Positions 32,267 through 39,546 of a stretch of DNA of 39,546 bases are shown here, piece after piece (the stretch's first letter is position 1; every line of letters begins with the position of its first letter). The notes under the pieces are model-generated. The model saw only the letters and a program-made list of their open reading frames with translations. It searched no databases and had not been told where the DNA came from. Source of the stretch: an uncultured Lachnobacterium sp. (lineage in GTDB: Bacteria > Bacillota > Clostridia > Lachnospirales > Lachnospiraceae). The position numbers and the translations under genes are program-made. The stretch spans positions 1 to 39,546 of the forward strand of contig URSS01000025.1 in the NCBI GenBank assembly GCA_900550545.1, in the 5' to 3' direction.

Positions 32267-33832
32267 ATGAGAACAAGTGGCGTACTTATGCCAATTTCTT
32301 CATTGCCGTCACCGTATGGCATTGGAACTATGGGAAAGGCCGCAAGGAAATTTGTTGATTTTCTGGTAAAAGGCGGACAAAAATACTGGCAGATTCTTCC
32401 AATCTGTCCGACAAGTTATGGAGATTCTCCATATCAGTCATTTTCCAGCTTTGCAGGAAACCCATATTTTATTGATTTGGAATATTTATGCAAGGATAAG
32501 CTTTTGACACGCAAGGAATGCGAATCTTTTGCATGGGGCGGAAATGAAAAATATGTGGACTACGGAATTATGTATGAATCCCGTTATGCACTTTTGAAAA
32601 AGGCATTTGTACGTTTTCAGAAAAATCTTCCAGATGATTTTGCAGATTTCTGTGAGAAAGAGAAAGAATGGCTGGATGAGTATACATTATTTATGGCATT
32701 GAAAGATGCCAACGATGGAAATGCATGGGGAGAGTGGGATAAAGACCTGCGTATTCGCAAGCCGGAAGCATTGGACAAAGCCCGCGTTGATTATGCTGAG
32801 GATATTGAATTTTATAAAATGCTGCAATATCTGTTCTTTAAGCAGTGGAGACAGCTGAAAGCATATGCAAACGAGAATGGAATTGAAATTATTGGTGATG
32901 TTCCGATTTATGTTGCAAGTGACAGCGCGGATGTCTGGGCGAATCCAAAACAGTTCTATCTGGATGAGAATCTTAATCCGATAGAAGTTGCCGGATGTCC
33001 TCCAGATGCGTTTTCCGCAGATGGACAGCTTTGGGGCAATCCACTGTTCCGCTGGGATGTTATGAAAAAAGATGATTATGCATGGTGGACCAAGCGTATT
33101 CAGGCGATGGCACAGCTGTATGATATTATCCGAATCGATCATTTCCGCGGATTTGATTCTTACTATGCAATTCCGGCAAAGGATAAGACCGCAAAGAACG
33201 GTAAATGGAAAGAAGGCCCGGGAATGGATCTGTTCCATTCATTGGAAAAGAAACTTGGAAAGCTTCCAATTATTGTAGAAGACCTTGGATTCCTGACACC
33301 ATCGGTTATCAAATTATTGAAGGATTCCGGATTCCCGGGAATGAAAGTAATTCAGTTTGCATTTGACAGCCGTGAGGGAAGTGATTATCTTCCGCATACC
33401 TACATACAGCATTGTGTTGTATATACAGGAACTCATGACAATGATACGGCAATGGGCTGGATGAAGACAGCACCGAAGGCTTCTGTGAAATTCGCAAAAG
33501 AGTACTTAAACCTCACAAAAGAGGAAGGCTATAACTGGGGATTGATGCGTGGAGCATGGTCATCCGTAGCAGATATGGCAATTGTTCCAATGCAGGATCT
33601 GATCGGATTGGGATCAGAGGCTCGTATTAATACACCATCTACGCTGGGAGAGAACTGGAAGTGGCGTGCGACTGATGACCAGATTACAAACAGTCTGGCA
33701 AAGAAACTTTACAAGTATATGGAAATGTATGGTCGTGTAAATGAGAAAATCTTACAAGAAAAAGCCAAAGCTGAAGCTGCAAAAGCAGAAAAAGAAGAAG
33801 TAGAAAAGGCAGAACCTGAAGCAGAAAAATAA
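32267..33832 (+). CDS. malQ: 4-alpha-glucanotransferase (amylomaltase)
   Basis: MalQ transfers alpha-1,4-glucan segments between maltodextrins, in the cytosol. The 521-residue GH77 enzyme starts RTSGVLMPISSLPSPYGIG. It has the catalytic residues D291 (IRIDHFRGF), E338 (VEDLGFLTP) and D391 (THDNDTAMGW). After the usual GH77 end (about residue 496) there is a 25-residue tail rich in Lys, Glu and Ala (EKAKAEAAKAEKEEVEKAEP), not needed for catalysis and likely disordered or helical. The ATG follows GGAGG at 32255-32259. A longer reading from 32195 would translate through the hairpin element and is rejected. It probably works with the nearby pullulanase on glycogen or starch breakdown. Confidence 0.95.
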   Translation: MRTSGVLMPISSLPSPYGIGTMGKAARKFVDFLVKGGQKYWQILPICPTSYGDSPYQSFSSFAGNPYFIDLEYLCKDKLLTRKECESFAWGGNEKYVDYGIMYESRYALLKKAFVRFQKNLPDDFADFCEKEKEWLDEYTLFMALKDANDGNAWGEWDKDLRIRKPEALDKARVDYAEDIEFYKMLQYLFFKQWRQLKAYANENGIEIIGDVPIYVASDSADVWANPKQFYLDENLNPIEVAGCPPDAFSADGQLWGNPLFRWDVMKKDDYAWWTKRIQAMAQLYDIIRIDHFRGFDSYYAIPAKDKTAKNGKWKEGPGMDLFHSLEKKLGKLPIIVEDLGFLTPSVIKLLKDSGFPGMKVIQFAFDSREGSDYLPHTYIQHCVVYTGTHDNDTAMGWMKTAPKASVKFAKEYLNLTKEEGYNWGLMRGAWSSVADMAIVPMQDLIGLGSEARINTPSTLGENWKWRATDDQITNSLAKKLYKYMEMYGRVNEKILQEKAKAEAAKAEKEEVEKAEPEAEK

Positions 33833-33842
33833 AAAAGAAACA

Positions 33843-33868
33843 TAAATGAAATCCCTCTTCCATATATA
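33843..33868 (+). promoter_or_regulatory. Possible sigma-E promoter for spoIVA
   Basis: CATAAAT (-35-like) at 33841-33847 and CATATATA (-10-like) at 33861-33868 are 13 nt apart, a partial match to the mother-cell sigma-E consensus. A transcript would start near 33875 and carry a leader of about 20 nt. SpoIVA is a sigma-E gene in Bacillus and Clostridia, so a promoter of this class is expected here. The match itself is imperfect. Confidence 0.4.
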
Positions 33869-33896
33869 TAAATATATATGAGAAGGGGGACTTTTT
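33852..33896 (+). terminator. malQ terminator whose 3' arm holds the spoIVA ribosome site
   Basis: TCCCTCTTC (33852-33860) pairs with GAAGGGGGA (33882-33890), enclosing CATATATAT/ATATATATG, and TTTTT follows at 33892-33896. The 3' arm includes AGAAGGGGG, the Shine-Dalgarno of spoIVA, and the ATG directly follows the T run. The hairpin can therefore both end malQ transcripts and mask the spoIVA ribosome site on read-through RNA. Confidence 0.75.
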
Positions 33897-35414
33897 ATGG
33901 AAAGCAGAGAAAGCAAAGACTTTGATTTATATAAAGACATTCAGGGAAGAACTGGTGGTGAAATATATATCGGTGTAGTCGGACCAGTGCGCACGGGAAA
34001 ATCAACATTTATCAAGCGGTTCATGGACCTGTTTGTACTTCCTTATATTACAGACGAAAACGCAAAAAAACGAGCGGAAGATGAACTTCCCCAGTCAGCA
34101 GCAGGAAAGACAATCATGACAACGGAACCAAAATTTATTCCGCAGGAAGCGGCGGATATTACCCTGGCGGATCAGAGTGAGATTAGAGTCCGACTGATCG
34201 ATTGTGTTGGATTTATGGTGGATGGAGCCAGTGGACATATGGAAGGCGACAGCAATCGTATGGTCAAAACCCCATGGTTTTCGGATGAGATACCATTTGT
34301 CGATGCTGCGCGGATTGGCACGCAGAAAGTGATCCGGGATCATGCAACCATTGGAATTGTGGTTACAACAGACGGTTCGATCGGGGAGCTTTCGAGAGAA
34401 AATTACATAGATGCAGAGCAGATGACCATTGGGGAACTTCGGGAAATTGGCAAGCCGTTTGTCATTGTCTTAAATTCCATGCGTCCATACAGTGAAGAGA
34501 CGATTGCACTCCAGAAAGAGATGGAGCATACATATGGAACAAAAGTGGTTCCCGTGAACTGCCAGCAGATGCATCGGGAAGATATTGTCAATGTCATGAA
34601 TGCCGTGCTTATGGAATTCCCTGTGACGCGCATCGATTTTGTAATCCCGAAATGGACCGAAATGCTGCCGGTCGAGCATCCGGTAAAAGCGGCAATGATT
34701 CAGTCGGCTACGGGCTTTTTGAAGCAGATGGACAAAATGCGTGACATTGCAGCGACGACAGCAGAAAAAAATCTTGCAATGACTGCGAATGAACAGGCAA
34801 AAGAGGCCTTTTTCAAAGAAATTCTGATACAGAATATGGATGTCTCGAACGGAACCGTAATCATCCGCATGGAAATTGATGATAAATATTATTTTGCCTA
34901 CATCAGTGAGATGACCGGAGTGGAAATCGGCGGAGAATATCAGATGATTTCCATGTTGCGTGGCCTTGCGCAGATGAAGCGGGAGTATGAAAAGGTCAAA
35001 GACGCCATGGAATCTGTGGAACAGAAAGGCTATGGTGTCGTCATGCCGGGACTGTCGGATATTCGAATGGAAAATCCGGTGCTGATCCAGCATGGAGGAA
35101 AATACGGTGTGAAAATGCGTGCGCTTTCGCCGTCTGTCCATATGATCAAAGCAAACATTGAAACCGAAATCGCTCCGATTGTCGGAAGCCAGGAGCAGGC
35201 ACAGGACCTGATCGCATACATAAAAGCAGGAGAAGAAAGTGGAGAAGGCATCTGGACCACCAATATTTTCGGAAAATCTGTGGGTGAACTGATGGAGGAC
35301 GGCATTCGAAGCAAAATCATGCAGATGGATGATGAGTGTCAGATGAAATTACAGGATACCATGCAAAAAATTGTCAATGACAGCAATGGCGGCATGGTCT
35401 GCATTATTATATAA
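33897..35414 (+). CDS. spoIVA: Stage IV sporulation protein A (spore coat basement ATPase)
   Basis: SpoIVA is a mother-cell ATPase that polymerises around the forespore and is the platform for coat assembly. The 505-residue protein begins with a 20-residue lead, then EIYIGVVGPVRTGKSTFIKRFMDL. The Walker A GPVRTGKS is at residues 29-36. IDCVGFMVDGASGH is the Walker B/switch region, and the long middle and C-terminal domains characteristic of the family follow (EFPVTRIDFVIPKW, VMPGLSDI, NDSNGGMVCIII at the end). It is slightly longer than the 492-residue Bacillus protein. Its presence says the organism is, or recently was, a spore former. The ribosome site lies in the preceding hairpin. Confidence 0.97.
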   Translation: MESRESKDFDLYKDIQGRTGGEIYIGVVGPVRTGKSTFIKRFMDLFVLPYITDENAKKRAEDELPQSAAGKTIMTTEPKFIPQEAADITLADQSEIRVRLIDCVGFMVDGASGHMEGDSNRMVKTPWFSDEIPFVDAARIGTQKVIRDHATIGIVVTTDGSIGELSRENYIDAEQMTIGELREIGKPFVIVLNSMRPYSEETIALQKEMEHTYGTKVVPVNCQQMHREDIVNVMNAVLMEFPVTRIDFVIPKWTEMLPVEHPVKAAMIQSATGFLKQMDKMRDIAATTAEKNLAMTANEQAKEAFFKEILIQNMDVSNGTVIIRMEIDDKYYFAYISEMTGVEIGGEYQMISMLRGLAQMKREYEKVKDAMESVEQKGYGVVMPGLSDIRMENPVLIQHGGKYGVKMRALSPSVHMIKANIETEIAPIVGSQEQAQDLIAYIKAGEESGEGIWTTNIFGKSVGELMEDGIRSKIMQMDDECQMKLQDTMQKIVNDSNGGMVCIII

Positions 35415-35433
35415 AAATTACTTTAGGCGGGAG

Positions 35434-35467
35434 AGAAGAATCGGCAGTTGCTGTTTCTTCTTTCTTT
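35434..35467 (+). terminator. Terminator after spoIVA
   Basis: AGAAGAA (35434-35440) pairs with TTCTTCT (35455-35461), with an inner CAG/CTG pairing and a T-rich tail (TTCTTT). Moderate strength. Confidence 0.65.
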
Positions 35468-35560
35468 ATGTTATGATACGATAGTCAAAAGACTTTATGT
35501 CTATTATTTATGAGTTGTCAGATTATTATATATACTTTGGACAGATAAAGAGAGGTACCT

Positions 35561-37318
35561 ATGTTAAAAGTAACAGATTTATCCTATGAATTTCCACAGA
35601 AGGATTTGTATCATAAAATATCATTCTCGATTGAAGACGGACAGCATTGTGTCCTGATTGGAACGAACGGGACCGGAAAAAGCACATTGATCCGAATTCT
35701 TGCACATCCGGATGAATATTTGTATGACGGAAAAATAGAGATGGAAGCAAATCAGCGCATTGGTTTTGTGAACCAGTTTCTGAATCTTGCGGATGAGGAA
35801 GACCGCTCGGTTTTTTCTTATATAAAGGAACCGTTTGACATTCAGCAGAAGCAAATCGATGATATCTGCAAAGAGATGGAATCCGGAGAAAATATAGAGG
35901 AATTGATGGAACAGTATCAGGAAGCCTGGGATTTGTTTACAGCGATGGACGGGGATAACTGCGAGGTCAATATCAAAAAGCAGTTGAAACTGGCGGGCCT
36001 TGAAAAACTGGAAAACCTTAAAATGACAGAACTCAGTGGCGGAGAGTGCAAACTGATTGAGATTATCCGGCAGATGCTTGTAAAACCTTCGCTTTTGATT
36101 ATGGACGAGCCGGATGCTTTCCTGGATTTTGAAAATGTGAATGCACTGCGGGATCTGATCAATGCACATAAGGGAACACTTCTGGTCATTACGCACAATC
36201 GATATCTCTTAAACTACTGTTTTGACAAAGTGTTGCATTTGGAAAATAAGGAATTACAGGAGTTTGATGGCAATTATACTGCATATCATTATCTTATGCT
36301 GCAGACAAAAATCGAGCAGACCCAGCTTGCGGCTGCTGATATGGAAGAAATCGAACGCAACCGCAAACTTGTTGAGAAACTTCGAAGGAACGCAACACGA
36401 TTTGATAATGCTTCTCTGGGAAAAGCGCTGCATGCGCGTGTATCATTGTTAGAACGTCTGGAAAACCGGAAAACCAGATCACCGTTTATCGAGATTCCAC
36501 ATCCGCAGATTGTTCTTCATACCGATGCATCAGTAGATGAAGTGGAACAGCCGGTGCTGAAGGTGGAGGACTATGAGGTACGGTTTGATGAACTGCTTTT
36601 GGAACATGTATCATTTGAACTTGCAGCAATGGATAAGGTTGCTATTGTAGGTGGAAATGGTACAGGTAAGACAACACTTCTCCGGGAAATTTATCGGCGC
36701 CAGAATCCGGCAATCGCGGTTGCAGCGGATACGGATGTGGCTTATTTATCCCAGATGCAGGGAGAAACGATGGACGAGCAGCAGTCTGTGTGGGAAGCCA
36801 TGGAACAGGCAGGTATGGAAAAAGAGGATGAAGCGGCAGCTTATCTTCTAACCTACGGACTTCCAAAGGAAATATTGGAACAGAAAATCCATGCACTTTC
36901 CGGTGGAGAAAAAAATCTCTTACAACTTGCAATCCTCTCGCTCGGAAATGCATCGCTTTTGCTCATGGATGAGCCGACCAGTCATCTGGATCTGTACGCA
37001 CAGGAAGCTCTCGAGGAAGCGGTGGCAGCTTATAATGGAGCAGTACTTATGGTGTCGCACGATTTCTATACCATTGCAAATTGTGTGGATTATGTATTGT
37101 ATGTCGAAGATAAGACGGTGCGCAAAGTGAGTGCACGTAAATTCCGTAAAATGATCTATGCAAATCATTTTGATAAAGACTATCTGGAATTGGAAAAAAA
37201 GAAAAAAGAACTTGAAGGACGCATTTATCAGGCTCTGGCCAAAGACGATCCGAAGACCGCGGAAAAACTTTCGGAGAAACTGGCGGATGTGATTGGAAAA
37301 ATGGATCAGAAGATATAA
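35561..37318 (+). CDS. ABC-F family ATPase with atypical first Walker B region
   Basis: This 585-residue protein has two ABC domains and no membrane segment, as in the ribosome-acting ABC-F group (translation factors and some antibiotic-resistance proteins). NBD1: Walker A GTNGTGKS (34-41), LSGGECKL, then MDEPDAFLD where most ABC-F have DEPTNHLD. NBD2: GGNGTGKT (about 364-371), LSGGEKNLL and MDEPTSHLD. A charged linker joins them (about 240-300), and a C-terminal coiled tail (LEKKKKELEGRIYQALAKDD) follows. GAGAGG precedes the ATG. Whether it protects ribosomes from a drug or acts as a housekeeping EttA-like factor cannot be told. It stands alone between terminators. Confidence 0.88.
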   Translation: MLKVTDLSYEFPQKDLYHKISFSIEDGQHCVLIGTNGTGKSTLIRILAHPDEYLYDGKIEMEANQRIGFVNQFLNLADEEDRSVFSYIKEPFDIQQKQIDDICKEMESGENIEELMEQYQEAWDLFTAMDGDNCEVNIKKQLKLAGLEKLENLKMTELSGGECKLIEIIRQMLVKPSLLIMDEPDAFLDFENVNALRDLINAHKGTLLVITHNRYLLNYCFDKVLHLENKELQEFDGNYTAYHYLMLQTKIEQTQLAAADMEEIERNRKLVEKLRRNATRFDNASLGKALHARVSLLERLENRKTRSPFIEIPHPQIVLHTDASVDEVEQPVLKVEDYEVRFDELLLEHVSFELAAMDKVAIVGGNGTGKTTLLREIYRRQNPAIAVAADTDVAYLSQMQGETMDEQQSVWEAMEQAGMEKEDEAAAYLLTYGLPKEILEQKIHALSGGEKNLLQLAILSLGNASLLLMDEPTSHLDLYAQEALEEAVAAYNGAVLMVSHDFYTIANCVDYVLYVEDKTVRKVSARKFRKMIYANHFDKDYLELEKKKKELEGRIYQALAKDDPKTAEKLSEKLADVIGKMDQKI

Positions 37319-37340
37319 AAAGATATTAGGGAACAAAGAA

Positions 37341-37370
37341 AGGAGCAGGCGAGGAAACCTGCTCCTTCTT
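37341..37370. terminator. Terminator after the ABC-F gene
   Basis: AGGAGCAGG (37341-37349) pairs perfectly with CCTGCTCCT (37358-37366). The T run is short (TTCTT), and the other strand also has a T-rich flank. The 200 nt that follow (37371-37577) show only AT-rich sequence, with one AGTTACT/AGTAACT inverted repeat and no convincing gene. Confidence 0.75.
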
Positions 37371-37577
37371 AGTTACTGAAAAGTAGTTGAGTAACTGAGT
37401 AGTTAATTAGATAATTGTTTAATAAAATTGAACTACATACTCATTCGTGTACGTTACATGCTAAACTAATAACACTATTCAATATCTATATTATACAATG
37501 AAATTGCGAATTTGCAATACTTATTTTGTAAATTCTTAAATTTTTTTGAAATTGCTTAAGTGTATTGAAAGGTTTCC

Positions 37578-38381
37578 TTAAGGGAGCGGTAAAAATACAG
37601 GTTTACGATCTTCAAATACAGTGTAATAGCGGAAACCTGCATTTTTCAGTATTCCAGGGACTTTGTCAAATGCATAGGCAACATGTTCCTTGGCGTGTGC
37701 ATCGGCTCCCATTGTGATGATTTCGCCACCGAGTTCGTGGTAACGCGCGATGATTTCTTCGGTAGGATTCGGATGTCCGAGCCCGTATTTGAATCCACCG
37801 GTATTGATTTCAATCCCTTTTCCCATGGAAATCAAAGTGCGTAGTATTTCGTCAATGATGTCCGAAAACTTCTTATAAGAATAGAATTTATTTGTGTTCG
37901 GACCATAGCGCACAACATAATCAATATGACCATAAACATCAAAATCTACATTTGTGTGCAGATTCTCCAGAATCGACTCAAAATACTCCAGGTAGGCTTC
38001 ATCCTCACTTCGTCCGTCATAATAATGCGGATAATAGGGATCGATTCCATGTACGACATGGGAAGATCCGATGACAAAGTCGAAAGGGTATTTGGCGGTC
38101 ACATCATTGTTTACCTGGACGATGTGAGGCTGCAGACCGATTTCAATGCCCCAGCGGATATTGCATTTGTCTTTATATTTCTCCTTTAATGAGAAGATTT
38201 TTTCTTTATAAGAAGAGAAATCTAACAGGAATAGTTCCGGATCATCCTGGTAATCATAGTCAAAGTGATCCGTAAAACACAGTCCATCGAGTCCTTTTTG
38301 AATCGCAGCCAAAATCATATCTTCCGGGTCGGCTTCGCTGTCTCCGGAGAAACAGCAATGCATATGCGTGTCGTTTAACAT
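37578..38381 (-). CDS. PHP-domain histidinol-phosphatase family protein (HisJ-like)
   Basis: The 267-residue protein has the PHP metal-binding pattern: DTHMH at residues 4-8, FTDH near 37, GIEIGLQPH, GSSHVVHG and a late DAHAKEHV. HisJ-type enzymes dephosphorylate histidinol phosphate in Firmicutes. No his genes are nearby, and the family also includes phosphatases of other substrates, so the histidine role is provisional. GAAAGGAGAA precedes the ATG. A TTGACA hexamer lies on the minus strand at 38432-38427, but the -10 box is not clear. It is divergent from gapA. Confidence 0.85.
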   Translation of the reverse strand: MLNDTHMHCCFSGDSEADPEDMILAAIQKGLDGLCFTDHFDYDYQDDPELFLLDFSSYKEKIFSLKEKYKDKCNIRWGIEIGLQPHIVQVNNDVTAKYPFDFVIGSSHVVHGIDPYYPHYYDGRSEDEAYLEYFESILENLHTNVDFDVYGHIDYVVRYGPNTNKFYSYKKFSDIIDEILRTLISMGKGIEINTGGFKYGLGHPNPTEEIIARYHELGGEIITMGADAHAKEHVAYAFDKVPGILKNAGFRYYTVFEDRKPVFLPLP

Positions 38382-38478
38382 AATAGATTCTCCTTTCGTT
38401 CTTTTTTATCTACTATAACGATATTTTGTCAAAAAAGAAAGCATTTAGTGAAAAAATTAACAAAGTCGAGAAAAGGAC

Positions 38479-38507
38479 TTGAACTTTCGGAAATAATTGG
38501 GTAAAAT
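38479..38507 (+). promoter_or_regulatory. gapA promoter
   Basis: TTGAAC (38479-38484) and TAAAAT (38502-38507) are 17 nt apart; start of transcription near 38514. Confidence 0.7.
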
Positions 38508-38518
38508 AAAGGAAGCTT

Positions 38519-38532
38519 GGGACAAACGTCCC
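38519..38532 (+). other. 5'-terminal mRNA hairpin of gapA
   Basis: GGGAC (38519-38523) pairs with GTCCC (38528-38532) around AAAC, about 5 nt from the predicted transcription start. This is the same placement as the hairpin before TasA-like gene 2, and it is a plausible mRNA-stabilising 5' structure. Confidence 0.6.
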
Positions 38533-38570
38533 ATGAGACTATTTATTTACAATTCTAGGAGGAATTAAGA

Positions 38571-39546
38571 ATGGCAGTAAGAGTAGCAATCAACGGATTC
38601 GGCCGTATCGGTCGTCTTGCTTTCAGACAGATGTTCGGAGCAGAGGGATACGAAGTAGTAGCAATCAACGACTTAACAAGCCCAAAGATGTTAGCACACT
38701 TATTAAAGTATGATAGCTCACAGGGTAAGTATGAGCATGCAGATGAGGTTTCTGCAAGCGAGGATTCTATCACAGTATGTGGTAAGGAAATCAAGATCTA
38801 TGCTTTCCCAGATGCAAACAATTGCCCATGGGGAGAGTTAAAAGTTGACGTTGTATTAGAGTGCTCTGGATTCTATACAAGCAAAGAGAAGGCTCAGGCT
38901 CATATCAATGCTGGAGCTCGTAAGGTAGTTATTTCTGCACCAGCAGGAAACGACCTTCCTACAATCGTTTACAATACAAACCATGAGACATTAAAGGCTT
39001 CTGATACAATCATTTCAGCAGCTTCTTGTACAACAAACTGCTTAGCTCCAATGGCTGACGCATTAAACAAGTTTGCTCCAATCCAGTCTGGTATCATGGT
39101 AACAATCCATGCTTACACAGGAGATCAGATGACTCTTGACGGACCACAGAGAAAGGGTGACTTAAGAAGATCTCGTGCAGCAGCAGTTAACATCGTTCCT
39201 AACTCTACTGGAGCAGCTAAGGCTATCGGTCTTGTAATCCCAGAGTTAAACGGAAAGTTAATCGGATCTGCTCAGCGTGTTCCAGTTCCAACTGGTTCTA
39301 CAACAATCCTTACAGCAGTTGTTAAGAAGTCTGACGTAACTGTTGAGGGTATCAACGCAGCTATGAAGGCAGCAGCAAACGAGTCATTCGGATACAATGA
39401 GGACTTAATCGTATCTTCTGATATCGTTGGTATGAGATTCGGTTCATTATTCGATGCAACTCAGACAATGGTTAGCCCAATCGGTGATGACCTGTATGAG
39501 GTTCAGGTTGTTTCTTGGTATGATAACGAGAACAGCTACACATCTC
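38571..39546 (+). CDS. gapA: Glyceraldehyde-3-phosphate dehydrogenase (3' end outside the window)
   Basis: Glycolytic GAPDH converts glyceraldehyde-3-phosphate to 1,3-bisphosphoglycerate with NAD. The frame runs open from the ATG at 38571 to the window edge, 325 codons of the roughly 335-340 expected. Visible are the NAD loop INGFGRIGR, the catalytic C153 in SAASCTTNCLAP, HAYTGDQ and WYDNENSY near the end. AGGAGG precedes the ATG. Codon use is strongly narrowed (GGA, ATC, AAC, TTA, GCA), as expected for one of the most expressed genes. Only about ten residues are missing. Confidence 0.98.
   Translation, partial: MAVRVAINGFGRIGRLAFRQMFGAEGYEVVAINDLTSPKMLAHLLKYDSSQGKYEHADEVSASEDSITVCGKEIKIYAFPDANNCPWGELKVDVVLECSGFYTSKEKAQAHINAGARKVVISAPAGNDLPTIVYNTNHETLKASDTIISAASCTTNCLAPMADALNKFAPIQSGIMVTIHAYTGDQMTLDGPQRKGDLRRSRAAAVNIVPNSTGAAKAIGLVIPELNGKLIGSAQRVPVPTGSTTILTAVVKKSDVTVEGINAAMKAAANESFGYNEDLIVSSDIVGMRFGSLFDATQTMVSPIGDDLYEVQVVSWYDNENSYTS

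Overview
The window looks like a chromosomal segment of an anaerobic, endospore-forming, AT-rich Firmicute, most probably a gut member of the Lachnospiraceae. The evidence is strong purine-rich Shine-Dalgarno sites, the yqhQ-prmC-prfA order, spoIVA, a T-box-controlled trp operon, type I pullulanase with amylomaltase, and SipW/TasA-type secreted proteins. I cannot fix the genus from sequence alone. There are no rRNA or tRNA genes, insertion sequences, phage genes or CRISPR arrays.

Layout. 1-3040: yqhQ, prmC and prfA (translation termination). 3128-6004: a LysM/M14 peptidoglycan peptidase and a ferredoxin-ASKHA reductive activator. 6049-6201 (-): a 50-residue membrane protein that shares a bidirectional terminator with its neighbour. 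6328-10207: degV, uppP, a phosphopantetheinyl transferase, greA-like and metF genes behind one promoter. 10338-20297: a surface-protein locus. 20393-21636: a hypothetical protein coupled to a short-chain dehydrogenase. 21633-28793: a T-box leader and the trp operon in the order E-G-C-F-B-A-D. 28930-33832: pullulanase, a convergent ClC channel and malQ. 33897-37318: spoIVA and an ABC-F ATPase. 37578-38381 (-): a HisJ-type PHP phosphatase. 38571-end: gapA, cut by the window edge.

The most interesting part is the 10 kb surface locus. It encodes a SARP/BTAD-type regulator with a degenerate GGDEF-like C-terminus, a 1470-residue fibro-slime/Cna-B/VWA adhesin, a SipW signal peptidase, three proteins with SipW-dependent (TasA/camelysin-type) signal peptides, and a membrane protein that fuses a second SipW domain to a class B sortase. 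Two promoters in the locus, before the adhesin and before the second TasA-like gene, share one architecture: a TGTGACY heptamer, 4 nt, a second TGTGACY heptamer, 9 nt, then a -10 box, with no -35 box. This is the operator geometry known for SARP activators. I infer that the regulator switches on the adhesin/SipW module and the TasA-like fibre module together, while the fused SipW-sortase has its own ordinary promoter.

A second unexplained signal is a three-copy structured leader (two nested stems, outer stem ending CTGATG) placed 9-11 nt upstream of the Shine-Dalgarno of three unrelated genes: yqhQ, trpG and malQ. Differences between the two closest copies mostly preserve base pairing, so it looks like a cis-acting RNA family.
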